The notes below the pieces were generated by a model. The model was not told where the DNA came from. It searched no databases and saw only the letters and a list, made by a program, of their open reading frames with translations. A stretch of DNA of 64,000 nt from Falsiphaeobacter marinintestinus. GTDB lineage: Bacteria > Pseudomonadota > Alphaproteobacteria > Rhodobacterales > Rhodobacteraceae. Location of the stretch: assembly GCF_007923355.1 (NCBI RefSeq), contig NZ_VOGO01000010.1, forward strand, positions 103,482-167,481. The letters are read 5' to 3'. The position numbers were made by a program, and so were the translations under genes. Position 1 is the first letter of the stretch. Each line of letters begins with the position of its first letter. Shown here piece after piece: positions 35,537-45,051 of the stretch.

Positions 35537-36573
35537 TTGCCGCACTTCGGTCCCTGTTTCTGGCGAGTGCCATGATGTCTGCTGCGGGGGCCGGGGCGGA
35601 AACAAGCCACGAGGTCTTGAGTTTCGATCAGCTGGATGGCTGGGCGGCTGACGATCATCAGGCCGCCCTGTCTGCATTTTTGATCACCTGCATGGATATG
35701 GACGACCCGGATTGGAGCGCTCTATGCGCCGTTGCACAGTCTCAGAAACCCGAAAACGCGCGGGCCTTCTTCGAGTTGTTCTTTCGGCCGGTGCTGATCC
35801 GGGACGGAAAAGATCCATTGTTTACCGGGTATTTTGAACCCGAACTGGATGGGTCCCGCTATCCGACGGATCGGTTCAGGTACCCACTTTACAAACAGCC
35901 ACGAGAATCCCGGGCCAAGGGGGCATGGCTTAGCAGGCGTGAAATTTTGACCACAGACGTCATGAAAAACCGTGGGCTGGAAATTGCCTGGGTTGATGAT
36001 CCTGTGGAGTTGTTTTTCCTTCAAATTCAGGGGTCTGGCCGAATTCGTTTGCAAAATGGCCGGACCTTGCGGGTAGGGTATGGTGGGGCCAACGGGCAAC
36101 CATATAGATCCATAGGTGTCGAAATGGTTCGACGCGGGATCTATAATGCGCATCAGGTCAGCGCACAGGTCATCAAGAACTGGGTGCGCCGCAATCCCGT
36201 TGCCGGCCAAGAGTTGCTTTTTCACAATCCATCCTACGTGTTCTTTCGCGAAATCCGCCACATCAAGGATCGTGACGGTCCGCTGGGTGCCATGAACCGC
36301 CCGATCAGCACGCTTCGCACAGTCGCGGTTGATCCGGCCTATACAACCCTTGGCTCTCCGGTTTGGCTTGAGAAAGACGGAGCTGACCCCATGCGGCGGC
36401 TTATGATCGCGCAAGATACCGGCTCGGCGATTAAGGGCGCACAACGTGCTGACATATTTTACGGAACCGGGGACGCGGCAGGTCAAGCCGCCGGGCGGTT
36501 GCGTGATCCGGGTCGGATGATGGTCCTGATGCCGATCCAAAGGGCCTATGCCCTTTTGCCCGAGGGCATGTGA
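35533..36573 (+). CDS. mltA: Membrane-bound lytic murein transglycosylase A
   Basis: 346 residues. Cuts peptidoglycan glycan strands forming 1,6-anhydroMurNAc ends. N-terminal signal peptide (MIAALRSLFLASAMMSAAGAGA); no lipobox Cys is obvious, unlike E. coli MltA. MltA domain includes FTGYFEPELDGS and the 3D domain ends in IAQDTGSAIKGAQRADIFYGTG with catalytic Asp region. The ATG overlaps the upstream stop (ATGA), which rules out the longer frame. The products would feed the AmgK/MurU recycling genes further on. Confidence 0.92.
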   Translation: MIAALRSLFLASAMMSAAGAGAETSHEVLSFDQLDGWAADDHQAALSAFLITCMDMDDPDWSALCAVAQSQKPENARAFFELFFRPVLIRDGKDPLFTGYFEPELDGSRYPTDRFRYPLYKQPRESRAKGAWLSRREILTTDVMKNRGLEIAWVDDPVELFFLQIQGSGRIRLQNGRTLRVGYGGANGQPYRSIGVEMVRRGIYNAHQVSAQVIKNWVRRNPVAGQELLFHNPSYVFFREIRHIKDRDGPLGAMNRPISTLRTVAVDPAYTTLGSPVWLEKDGADPMRRLMIAQDTGSAIKGAQRADIFYGTGDAAGQAAGRLRDPGRMMVLMPIQRAYALLPEGM

Positions 36574-37166
36574 TGACCCGTCGTCGTCTGACATCTGACG
36601 AGATCGATTTGTGGCGCAAGGTGGTCGAAAAGGCTGAAAGGCTGCATCCAGAAAGCACCAGCAGTTCAGACGCGCGCCCTTTGCCGATGCCCAAGCCGAA
36701 ACCGGTGAAAGCACCGAAACCTAGGGTCGAACCCTTCAGTCTGGGACAGACTGCCAAGGCACACCCTGTACGTCATGACCTGAAACCAGCTTTGGCCGAA
36801 AGCCTGGAATCGGCAAAAGTTCAGATGGATCGCAAAGCATTCACTCGGATGAAGCGCGGTAAGCTGAAACCAGACGCGCGCATTGATCTGCACGGCATGC
36901 GCGTGGATACGGCGCACCCCGCACTGACCCGGTTTATCCTTAGCGCGCAGGCCTCCGGTCACCGGCTGGTTCTTGTGATCACGGGAAAAGGCAAAACCAA
37001 GCCAGATGATGGCCCGATCCCGACTCCACGGGGTGTTTTGAAACACCAGGTCCCACAATGGCTCAGGATGCCACCTCTGGCGCAGGCGGTTCTCCAGATC
37101 TCAAGCGCGCATATCAGCCACGGCGGCGATGGCGCGTATTATGTTTACCTGCGACGTACCCGCTGA
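36573..37166 (+). CDS. Smr-domain protein
   Basis: 197 residues. Lys/Pro-rich N-terminal half, then a C-terminal Smr domain with the hallmark IDLHGMRVDTA and VLVITGKGKTK. Smr domains are nicking endonucleases or RNA-binding modules (as in MutS2 and SmrA/B ribosome rescue); exact role here unknown. The ATG shares a base with the mltA stop (TGATG); a GTG one codon earlier is possible. It abuts the convergent hydrolase gene. Confidence 0.87.
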   Translation: MTRRRLTSDEIDLWRKVVEKAERLHPESTSSSDARPLPMPKPKPVKAPKPRVEPFSLGQTAKAHPVRHDLKPALAESLESAKVQMDRKAFTRMKRGKLKPDARIDLHGMRVDTAHPALTRFILSAQASGHRLVLVITGKGKTKPDDGPIPTPRGVLKHQVPQWLRMPPLAQAVLQISSAHISHGGDGAYYVYLRRTR

Positions 37167-38279
37167 TTAGCCCGGAGCCGCGGGAACAGGGGTAGTAAGG
37201 CGTATGGCCGTCGCTTTTTGAGTGCGAACCACGTCACCGGGCAACAGTTTGTCGCGAATGATTTTTTCGTCGCCGAACGTGTCAACCAGACGCTGCGCCT
37301 CACCGAAAATCGCCAACAAAGCTGGCGAGGTCCCAGCAACAAAATGCGGAGAGCTGGCTGACTTTGAATACGCCGTCGTATCAACGACTTGCACCGGAAG
37401 ATCCGCGATTTGGTCGATGCTGTTGATATTCCCCAATCTCTTTCTGTCCCGGTCCCCGCGAAGAAGCGCTGAGAGACCCAGAACGGGGTCTTTGCCCGAC
37501 GTCATGATAATGAATGGGTCGGGCACCTCGGCGAACCGGTCCATCTGAATGTGGAACAGATCGACATCCAGATCGGGTGAGATCAGAACAACGCCGTTTA
37601 TAGATCTCTTTGACCAGCCCGGATCTTCGATTTCTATCTGACGAAGCGTTTCCATGATCAGCGCGGACCCCATCGAATGGCCAATCAAGTTAAGTTTCTT
37701 GATACCGGACCCCCGGATCCGTCGCAGGACTTTTTCCAGCCCGTCGCGCGCAAACAACATGCTTTCCGAGTCATACGCATATCCCAGAAGTTTGCCCTGA
37801 CTTGGCCAGGAATAGATCATCAAAGCGCCTGGCAAATTGACGTCATAGGCAAATTGGGCCGCACGAAAAGCAGTTTCCGCCTGCGTCGTGTTATAGCCGT
37901 GAACGAAAAGCACGATTTCGTCCGAGGTTGTGGGATCTTGTTTCAGGGTTTCACGCACCCGATTCAAGAACGCATCTGAACTGGTGAATTCGGTCTGCCC
38001 GGCCAGTGTAAACTGTGTTTCAGGCTCGGGTTTGGCATATGCGAAATCGAGCTCTCCCGCCATCCGGTCAGGTGGGATCGATACAGTCAGCTCCAAAAGC
38101 TGCAAGCTGGTCGTGCGCTCATACCCATAGCTGCCATCGGCCTGTTTTGCGCGGTTCGTGGCGGTGAAGACGGTGAAGGGCGTTCCGATATCCAAGGCTT
38201 GTGGTGTGATCGGTGTATACGAGCGGTCGGTACACGACCCAAGCAGCGCAACCATACAAAACACTGCGATAAAACGCAT
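37167..38279 (-). CDS. Alpha/beta-hydrolase lipoprotein (DUF900 family)
   Basis: 370 residues. A signal peptide with lipobox LGSC (Cys16) indicates an outer- or inner-membrane lipoprotein. The hydrolase core shows EIVLFVHGYNTTQAETAFRAAQ (oxyanion His-Gly) and the nucleophile elbow LIGHSMGSAL, the DUF900 pattern. Substrate unknown; an esterase acting in the periplasm is inferred. Stand-alone, convergent with smr. Confidence 0.85.
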   Translation of the reverse strand: MRFIAVFCMVALLGSCTDRSYTPITPQALDIGTPFTVFTATNRAKQADGSYGYERTTSLQLLELTVSIPPDRMAGELDFAYAKPEPETQFTLAGQTEFTSSDAFLNRVRETLKQDPTTSDEIVLFVHGYNTTQAETAFRAAQFAYDVNLPGALMIYSWPSQGKLLGYAYDSESMLFARDGLEKVLRRIRGSGIKKLNLIGHSMGSALIMETLRQIEIEDPGWSKRSINGVVLISPDLDVDLFHIQMDRFAEVPDPFIIMTSGKDPVLGLSALLRGDRDRKRLGNINSIDQIADLPVQVVDTTAYSKSASSPHFVAGTSPALLAIFGEAQRLVDTFGDEKIIRDKLLPGDVVRTQKATAIRLTTPVPAAPG

Positions 38280-38330
38280 TACACGCTCCGATACTCGTTA
38301 AGAAAAGCCTATCCGAAATGGGCAGACTGT

Positions 38331-39638
38331 CTAGAGGACGTACCGGCTCAGATCCGCCGATCGGGTCAGTTCGCCAAGGTTTGCGTCAACAAAACCGGCA
38401 TCAACCGTGATCTCGTCGCCTGAACGGTCTGGAGCTGTGAAAGACAACTCTTCGAACACCCGCTCCATCACCGTGTAAAGCCGACGCGCGCCGATGTTCT
38501 CGATAGTCTGGTTCACGTCGGCGGCTATCTTGGCCAGCGCGGCAATGCCATCTTCTGTGAAACTGACGGTGACCTCTTCGGTGCCCATTAACGCAGTATA
38601 CTGCAGGGTCAGCGCATTGTCGGTTTCGGTCAGGATCCGCACAAAGTCTTCTTCCGTCAACGCGCGCAGCTCAACCCGGATCGGCAAGCGACCCTGCAGC
38701 TCAGGCAACAGATCAGACGGTTTTGCGATGTGGAACGCACCCGATGCGATGAACAGGATATGGTCTGTCTTTACAGGGCCATGTTTGGTGCTGACCGTAG
38801 TGCCTTCGATCAAGGGCAGCAAATCGCGCTGCACGCCTTCGCGACTGACATCGCCGCCGCGCGCTTCCTTTCGGGCACAGACTTTGTCTATCTCGTCCAG
38901 AAACACGATGCCGTTTTGCTCAACCGCTTCCATGGCAGTGCGGGCAATCGTTTCATCGTCCAGCAATTTATCAGCTTCTTCGCCGATCAGGATGTCATAG
39001 CTTTCCGCCACGGTCATCTTGCGCCGAACGGTACGTCCGCCAAAGGCTTTGCCGAAAATATCGCCCAGGTTCATCATTCCCATCGATGATCCGGGCTGAC
39101 CGGGAACGTCCATCATAGGCATCGGGTTGGACGTATCTGCGATGTCCAATTCGATCATCGTATCGTCCAGTTCGCCCGACTTCAGCTTCTTGCGGAACAT
39201 GTCCAGCGTTGCTTCACGCGCGTTTTCACCGGCGATGACGGCCAGAACACGGTCTTCAGCAGCCTCGCGGGCATTCGCCCTGACTTCATCCCGCATGTGC
39301 TCGCGGGTTTGGGCGATGGCATTGTCGACCAGATCGCGAATGATCTGCTCAACGTCCCGTCCAACATACCCAACTTCAGTGAATTTGGTCGCTTCGACCT
39401 TGATGAACGGCGCGCGCGCCAGCTTGGCCAACCGGCGGCTGATTTCAGTCTTACCAACACCGGTGGGCCCGATCATAAGAATGTTTTTTGGATAAACCTC
39501 GTCTCGCAGATCATCAGATAACTGCTTGCGCCGCCACCGGTTACGCAAAGCAACAGCCACAGCACGCTTTGCATCGTTCTGACCGATGATGAACCGGTCC
39601 AGTTCCGAGACGATTTCCCGAGGGGTGAGGTCTGTCAT
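38331..39638 (-). CDS. hslU: ATP-dependent protease ATPase subunit HslU
   Basis: 435 residues. AAA+ unfoldase partner of HslV. Walker A GPTGVGKT at 57-64, Walker [11 protein letters not shown], an inserted I domain in the middle, and C-terminal sensor-2 [12 protein letters not shown]; the last residues (SADLSRYVL) fit the tail that docks on HslV. Co-directional with hslV 40 bp upstream. Confidence 0.97.
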   Translation of the reverse strand: MTDLTPREIVSELDRFIIGQNDAKRAVAVALRNRWRRKQLSDDLRDEVYPKNILMIGPTGVGKTEISRRLAKLARAPFIKVEATKFTEVGYVGRDVEQIIRDLVDNAIAQTREHMRDEVRANAREAAEDRVLAVIAGENAREATLDMFRKKLKSGELDDTMIELDIADTSNPMPMMDVPGQPGSSMGMMNLGDIFGKAFGGRTVRRKMTVAESYDILIGEEADKLLDDETIARTAMEAVEQNGIVFLDEIDKVCARKEARGGDVSREGVQRDLLPLIEGTTVSTKHGPVKTDHILFIASGAFHIAKPSDLLPELQGRLPIRVELRALTEEDFVRILTETDNALTLQYTALMGTEEVTVSFTEDGIAALAKIAADVNQTIENIGARRLYTVMERVFEELSFTAPDRSGDEITVDAGFVDANLGELTRSADLSRYVL

Positions 39639-39678
39639 GTTCGGTCCTTTTGAAGGTCCAGGAGCTCGTGTCGAGTAC

Positions 39679-40236
39679 TTATCCTGAGATGGTTTCGATG
39701 GTCAGGTTGCCATTGGTGTAGACGCAGATATCCGCCGCGATCGCCATCGCATCGCGTGCGACGCCTTCTGCGGATTTCTCTGTGTCCATCATCGCGCGCG
39801 CGGCGGCCAGGGCATAGTTTCCACCAGATCCAATGGCAGCCACGTCATGTTCGGGCTCAAGAACATCGCCCGCGCCGGTGATCACAAAGATGTCTTTGCC
39901 GTCACTGACAATCAGCATGGCTTCCAGCTTTTGCAGATATTTGTCGGTTCGCCAGTCTTTGGCCAATTCAACACTTGCCCGCGCCAGTTGGCCTGGGGTT
40001 GCTTCCAACTTGGCCTCTAACCGTTCGAGCAGCGTGAACGCATCTGCGGTTGATCCGGCAAACCCGGCAACCACATCAAATCCGCCGGGGCTGATCTTGC
40101 GCACTTTTCGGGCTGTGCCCTTGATCACGGTATCGCCCAACGACACCTGACCGTCGCCTGCAATCACCACAATGCCGCCCTTGCGGACCCCGATGATCGT
40201 CGTGCCGTGCCAGCCGGGAAAGCTGTCTTTGCTCAT
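39679..40236 (-). CDS. hslV: ATP-dependent protease peptidase subunit HslV
   Basis: 185 residues. Proteasome-like Thr protease. The catalytic Thr is T12 in [13 protein letters not shown], so an 11-residue propeptide must be removed, as usual in alphaproteobacteria. Also [13 protein letters not shown] and [11 protein letters not shown]. Preceded by an RpoH-type promoter at 40261-40291, in keeping with heat-shock control. Confidence 0.96.
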   Translation of the reverse strand: MSKDSFPGWHGTTIIGVRKGGIVVIAGDGQVSLGDTVIKGTARKVRKISPGGFDVVAGFAGSTADAFTLLERLEAKLEATPGQLARASVELAKDWRTDKYLQKLEAMLIVSDGKDIFVITGAGDVLEPEHDVAAIGSGGNYALAAARAMMDTEKSAEGVARDAMAIAADICVYTNGNLTIETISG

Positions 40237-40260
40237 GTCCGCCTCCGTTTTCGTTCCGCT

Positions 40261-40291
40261 CTATATGGAGGCCGCGACCCAAAGGCACAAG
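40261..40291 (-). promoter_or_regulatory. Predicted RpoH (sigma-32) promoter of hslVU
   Basis: On the minus strand CTTGTG (40286-40291), 17 nt, then CCATATA (40262-40268), close to the alphaproteobacterial heat-shock form CTTG-N17-CCATAT. It is placed about 25 bp upstream of the hslV ATG. Confidence 0.5.
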
Positions 40292-40335
40292 GGCAGCATC
40301 TTGCTCTGTTCCACCGGCGCGTCTAGCCTGCCGAA

Positions 40336-41253
40336 ATGGCTGAACCTCGCATCCTAAGATTTTATCTCGACGATGATTTGCGGCAAAGTGCACAGGATGG
40401 AAAGCACAATTTCATAAATAAAATCAGACTGGTGGCCGAGAACTCAGGGTATCAGGTAGAATTTCTGAAAAACTCTATCGAGGCCCGCCAAAAGTCGGCA
40501 AGCCTTGGCGGGTTTGCGCTGTTTCACATGGATGACCCGACGCATGATCGGGCGCTGACGATCCGGCGCGTGTATCATTATCCATTCTGGGCGATTGAAC
40601 ACACGGCAAAGCGCTGGGACTGGCGGGTCGCCCGCACAGAGTTTCCGGCAGACGATGTCACGAGCAAGGAAGCCGGCCGGTTCTATCGTTTCTGGCAAAA
40701 ACGTCTGTTTGGCGACGTTCCGGCCCGAACACGGCGCGACGGATTTGTCTATGTGCCGTTGCAGGGCCGCTTGCTAGATCACCGATCGTTTCAATCGTGT
40801 TCGCCTATCCAGATGTTGCGTGAGGTTCTTAAACACGAGCCGCATCGCCCGGTGATCGCCGCCCTGCACCCGAAAGAAACCTATGACGCGCTTGAACTAG
40901 CAGAGCTGGAAAAGCTTGAGGCCGGCAATGCTCGGCTGACCCTGCAACTTGGCGGGATGGAGGATCTGTTGGAAAGATGCGATTATGTCGTCACCCAGAA
41001 CTCAAGCGCTGCCTTCAACGGATTCTTTTTTGGCAAACCAGCCGTTCTGTTCGGGCAGTCAGACTTTCATCACATAGCGGCGGACGTAACCAAGATAGGC
41101 GCTGCACAGGCCATCAGGACAGCGCCGGACATGGCACCGGATTATGCCGGGTTCATTCACTGGTTCTGGCAGCGTATGTCGATCAATGCTGGCCGGGATG
41201 AGGCGACAGATCAGATCCGTGCGGCCTTCGAAAGGGCAGGGTGGCCCGTGTAA
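40336..41253 (+). CDS. Capsule-synthesis (KpsS/KpsC)-like putative glycosyltransferase
   Basis: 305 residues, no signal peptide or membrane segment. The C-terminal half shows VIAALHPKETYD and YVVTQNSSAAFNGFFFGKPAVLFGQSDFHH, resembling the nucleotide-sugar site of the GT-B-like capsule family that includes Kdo transferases KpsC/KpsS. Function is inferred; the acceptor is unknown. It stands alone between hslV and trxA, 19 kb from the kdsB/capsule-permease genes, and ends at a bidirectional terminator. Confidence 0.6.
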   Translation: MAEPRILRFYLDDDLRQSAQDGKHNFINKIRLVAENSGYQVEFLKNSIEARQKSASLGGFALFHMDDPTHDRALTIRRVYHYPFWAIEHTAKRWDWRVARTEFPADDVTSKEAGRFYRFWQKRLFGDVPARTRRDGFVYVPLQGRLLDHRSFQSCSPIQMLREVLKHEPHRPVIAALHPKETYDALELAELEKLEAGNARLTLQLGGMEDLLERCDYVVTQNSSAAFNGFFFGKPAVLFGQSDFHHIAADVTKIGAAQAIRTAPDMAPDYAGFIHWFWQRMSINAGRDEATDQIRAAFERAGWPV

Positions 41254-41282
41254 AAAGGGCGCCCGCAATAGGACGCCCTTTT
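41253..41282. terminator. Bidirectional terminator between the KpsS-like gene and trxA
   Basis: AAAAGGGCG (41253-41261) and CGCCCTTTT (41274-41282), 9-bp stem, 12-nt loop, with A/T runs on both sides fitting Rho-independent termination in either direction. Confidence 0.75.
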
Positions 41283-41305
41283 GAAACTTAGAGAATGATC
41301 TGAAA

Positions 41306-41626
41306 TCAGATCGCTTCGTCGATCCAGCTTTGCAGCGCGGCCTTCGGCGCAGCGCCAGCGCGGTTCGAAACAACCTCACCGTCTTTGAAAATGAACAGCG
41401 CCGGGATACCGCGCACGCCCATGGCGGCGGCGGCGTTCGGGTTGCTGTCAACGTCGACCTTGGCGATTTTGACTTTGTCGCCGTATTCAGCCGAAAGCTC
41501 TTCCAGAGCCGGGCCGATCTGTTTGCACGGGCCGCACCACTCGGCCCAGAAATCCACCACAACGGGGACTTCGGAATTCTTCACTTCTTCATCGAACGTG
41601 GCGTCGGTAACTGCAACGGTGGCCAT
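41306..41626 (-). CDS. trxA: Thioredoxin 1
   Basis: 106 residues, canonical thioredoxin. Active site WCGPCK with C31/C34, cis-Pro loop RGIPALFIF. Reduces cytoplasmic disulfides (for example MsrA-type enzymes, though the MsrA here is exported). Follows addA after 41 bp on the same strand. Confidence 0.97.
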   Translation of the reverse strand: MATVAVTDATFDEEVKNSEVPVVVDFWAEWCGPCKQIGPALEELSAEYGDKVKIAKVDVDSNPNAAAAMGVRGIPALFIFKDGEVVSNRAGAAPKAALQSWIDEAI

Positions 41627-41667
41627 TGGCCTGTCTCCCGGAATGTCATCTTTGTTGGATCACGAAC

Positions 41668-44600
41668 CTAAGTAGACCCATGGACATCGTCAAGAGATCT
41701 AGCGCGAAGCAACGCCCCTGTCACAAGATCGTGCGGTAATCGCATCAGAACCGAGTCCCGAGTCCACAAGATCGCAACCTCCACCGACCTATCGGGATAG
41801 ATCTGGCGAAGCGCTTCGGCATAAGCGCCCATTTGACGTAACAGACCATCCGGTGTGTCCTCGGCGCGGGCTGGAACCGTCGCGTTGGTTTTGAAATCGA
41901 TGGCCAGAACGCTGTCATCGGTCACGATCAAACGGTCGATCACCCCATGAATGCGCTGGTGTCGGAGGGTTGCTGTTATCGGTACTTCGGCCAACGCCTC
42001 GGGTGAGAAAACGTGACTGAACTCCGGGTCCGTGAGAACCCTCTGTGCCTCGTTCTGCAAATCAACGCGCACATCGGTGTCGCAGTCTGGAAGCAGACGA
42101 TCTACAAGACCCGACCACTCTGACGGCGGCATGGCCGGGAGGTGTTCCAACAGCAGATGCACCCGTGTGCCACGCAGTTTCGCGGCGTCCTCATCCTGAC
42201 CTGCGTCGCCGGGAAGCGCCTTGGCACCACCCAATTCCGACGGGCTGACCGTTGCCGGAACCGGAATACCCGGTTCAACCGCGTGGCGAAAATACACTGG
42301 CAAAGCGACTCTATGGCGAACGTCCTGATGCGTTGTGACAAGGTCTGGCGCGCTCCAGTCACCATGCTGCAGACGCAGTCCAACCCCTGTCGCAAACTCC
42401 TGATCCACCGCCCCTCCTTGGCGCATTGCGGCTTCGGTCATCTGATACCAACTGTCTCCGGATTTATCCAAATCCCCGGCGGCAGCCACAATCAACCATT
42501 TTTCCGCCCGGGTCAGAGCCACATATAGCAGCCGAAGGCGTTCGTTCATTTGCTTGTCTCGGGCAGCATCGCGGGCTTCGGTCAGGACCGGCGGCATTCG
42601 GTCCGATGCGGTGCGCCACAAAGCGGTGTCACTGGCCAGCATGATCTCATCGTCCCGTGGGGCACGGCGTTTACCCGTGTCCGGCAGGATGACGATTGGC
42701 GCCTCGAGGCCCTTGGCCCCATGGACTGTCATCACCCGGATCATGTTACCGGCACTGCCCATCTGACGTTTGATTTCAAGGTCGTCGGTTTCCATCCAGA
42801 CCAGAAAGCCGGTCAGACTGGGAATATCCGAGCGTTCATAAGCCAGAGCCTGTGACAGCAGCGCATTGATCCCGTCTTCGGCCTCTGGCCCCAACCGCGC
42901 CAGCAAGCGGCGGCGACCATCATGACGGGTCAGGATACGCTCGATCAGGTCATAGGGGCGCAGAAAATCGGTTTGTCCGCGCAGGTCATTCAGGAAGCCC
43001 AACGTATCGGGATAGGTTTCAACGCGACCACGCAAAGACTGCCACAAATACCGTTCCTCACGACCCTGAGCGAGCGTATAAAGATCCTGCTCAGTCCAGC
43101 CAAACAGTGGCGATTTCAGGACAGTTGCGAGTGAAAGGTCATCTTCCGGCGTCGCTAGAAATCGTAACAGCGCAGCAAGATCCCGCACCGCCAACTCTGC
43201 GCCAACCTTCAACCGGTCGGCCCCCGCGATAGGCAGCTTGGCTTGCTTACAAGCGCGAATGATCTCGGAAAACAGATCGGACCGACGCTGAACCAGGATC
43301 AGAACGTCACCGGGCTGGACCTTTCGGCGCACAAACGTCCCCGGTGTGTTCCCATCTTCAGGTATCGTTTCTTCATCGTCGATCATGCGGCGAATGCCCT
43401 GAGCGATCTGTTCGGCCAAGATCACCGCATGGTGGCGGGCGCTGGGCCGGTCGACGGGATCCGTCCAATGACGGTCGTCTTCATCATCAACCTTTTCAAC
43501 CACAGGCCACAGATCAACACGCCCAGGCAGGTCAGACTTAAAGGCACGGTGAATTGCATCCTTGCGAAACCCGGCCTGTTCACGACCCTCAAACACCAGA
43601 TCTACCAGTCGCAGGATCGCGTCGGATGACCGGAATGAGAACTCCAATGTGAGGTCCTCTAGGCTTCGACCCGAATCCTTTAGCCGGGCACCAAATTCAT
43701 TCTGCATGCGGTCAAAGGCATCGGGGTCCGCCCCCTGAAACGAATAGATCGACTGTTTCTTGTCACCGACCACAAAAATCGTACGTTCCGCATCCGGTCG
43801 TGCTCCAAGACCGCTGGTGAACTCCTGTGCCAGTTTTTCAACCACGTCCCACTGATCCGGGCTGGTGTCTTGTGCTTCGTCCACAAGAATATGATCAATC
43901 CCGCCGTCCAACCGGTACAACACCCAAGCGGCAACACCGGGATCGTTCAACAGCTGTCGCGCCTTCAGGATCAGGTCATCGAAATCCAGCCACCCGCGCA
44001 ACTGCTTGCGACGTTCGTATTCTGGCAGGAAAGCCCCGGCAAAACGATGCAAAGCCAGCGATTTGCGGGCCGCTTCCAGCCCCAATCGACGCGGACGCGC
44101 GTCTTCGACCCGTAACATCAACGGCTCTAACCTTGCCATAAGATCGGGGTGATCGGCCTGAAGCGCTTTGGTCGGGAATGATCCGATCTTGGCAGCAAAG
44201 GGCGACTTAGCGCTGGCTCCGGTCAGGAACACCTTTTCCAACACATCAAGGTCATTGTGCGAGGGCCGATTCACCACAGACAGGGCACGCGCGGCTTTCT
44301 GGTCGGTGGATTTGCCACCAGCCAACACCGTGCTAAGGTCGGCCAAAAGCTCGGTCTCGCCACCCAGAAAAACCTCAGCCTCAAGTCTTGCTTCATCATA
44401 CCCGTCTGGCAGATTGAACACACCCAAAAGATCAGACCACCCCGGATGACCTGCAAACGCTTGTCGTTTTTGGGTAATCGCAGCCGTCAGATCTTCCAAA
44501 CCGGTATCGGTGGTGTATCGCGCGATCGCCTCGATAAGACCGGCCTCTTTTCCGTCCGAAAAACCTTCGACAATCTCCGCGCGCAGCAAGGCAGCAGCCC

Positions 44601-45051
44601 GATCTTCCATCTCGGAAAACTGCGGGCTTACACCGGCCTCAAGCGGGAAGCGGCGCAAAAGCGACGAGCAGAACGAATGGATCGTCTGGATTTTCAGCCC
44701 GCCCGGTGTTTCGATGGCGCGGGCGAACAGGGTTCGCGCATGAGCCAGCTTTTCATCGGCAATTGGCCCCGGAACGCCCAGATCATCCAACGCTTGCCGC
44801 AACAGATCATCGCCCAGCATCGCCCAGGCGCCAAGCCGCTTGAACAGCCTGTTCTGCATCTCGCTGGCGGCAGCCTTGGTATAGGTCAGGCACAAGATGT
44901 GCTGCGGTTGCACGTCATTCAGCAACAGCCGGGCGACCCGGTCGGTCAGAACCCGGGTCTTTCCTGACCCTGCATTCGCCGCCAGCCAGGTCGAATCGTT
45001 CGGGCTGGCCGCCTGAACCTGACGTTCGGTGGCTTCGCTGCGGCGGCTCAT
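41668..45051 (-). CDS. addA: AddA helicase-nuclease of the AddAB double-strand break repair complex
   Basis: 1127 residues. UvrD-like helicase with Walker A AGSGKT at 27-32, Q motif at the N-terminus, LVDEAQDTSPDQW (motif II), and GDKKQSIYSFQGADP (motif III). The C-terminal RecB-type nuclease shows VLAIDFKTN with catalytic Asp-Lys. Degrades DNA ends and loads RecA together with AddB. The ATG at 45049-45051 overlaps the addB stop (ATGA); the 13-codon longer frame is rejected. Confidence 0.96.
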   Translation of the reverse strand: MSRRSEATERQVQAASPNDSTWLAANAGSGKTRVLTDRVARLLLNDVQPQHILCLTYTKAAASEMQNRLFKRLGAWAMLGDDLLRQALDDLGVPGPIADEKLAHARTLFARAIETPGGLKIQTIHSFCSSLLRRFPLEAGVSPQFSEMEDRAAALLRAEIVEGFSDGKEAGLIEAIARYTTDTGLEDLTAAITQKRQAFAGHPGWSDLLGVFNLPDGYDEARLEAEVFLGGETELLADLSTVLAGGKSTDQKAARALSVVNRPSHNDLDVLEKVFLTGASAKSPFAAKIGSFPTKALQADHPDLMARLEPLMLRVEDARPRRLGLEAARKSLALHRFAGAFLPEYERRKQLRGWLDFDDLILKARQLLNDPGVAAWVLYRLDGGIDHILVDEAQDTSPDQWDVVEKLAQEFTSGLGARPDAERTIFVVGDKKQSIYSFQGADPDAFDRMQNEFGARLKDSGRSLEDLTLEFSFRSSDAILRLVDLVFEGREQAGFRKDAIHRAFKSDLPGRVDLWPVVEKVDDEDDRHWTDPVDRPSARHHAVILAEQIAQGIRRMIDDEETIPEDGNTPGTFVRRKVQPGDVLILVQRRSDLFSEIIRACKQAKLPIAGADRLKVGAELAVRDLAALLRFLATPEDDLSLATVLKSPLFGWTEQDLYTLAQGREERYLWQSLRGRVETYPDTLGFLNDLRGQTDFLRPYDLIERILTRHDGRRRLLARLGPEAEDGINALLSQALAYERSDIPSLTGFLVWMETDDLEIKRQMGSAGNMIRVMTVHGAKGLEAPIVILPDTGKRRAPRDDEIMLASDTALWRTASDRMPPVLTEARDAARDKQMNERLRLLYVALTRAEKWLIVAAAGDLDKSGDSWYQMTEAAMRQGGAVDQEFATGVGLRLQHGDWSAPDLVTTHQDVRHRVALPVYFRHAVEPGIPVPATVSPSELGGAKALPGDAGQDEDAAKLRGTRVHLLLEHLPAMPPSEWSGLVDRLLPDCDTDVRVDLQNEAQRVLTDPEFSHVFSPEALAEVPITATLRHQRIHGVIDRLIVTDDSVLAIDFKTNATVPARAEDTPDGLLRQMGAYAEALRQIYPDRSVEVAILWTRDSVLMRLPHDLVTGALLRARSLDDVHGST

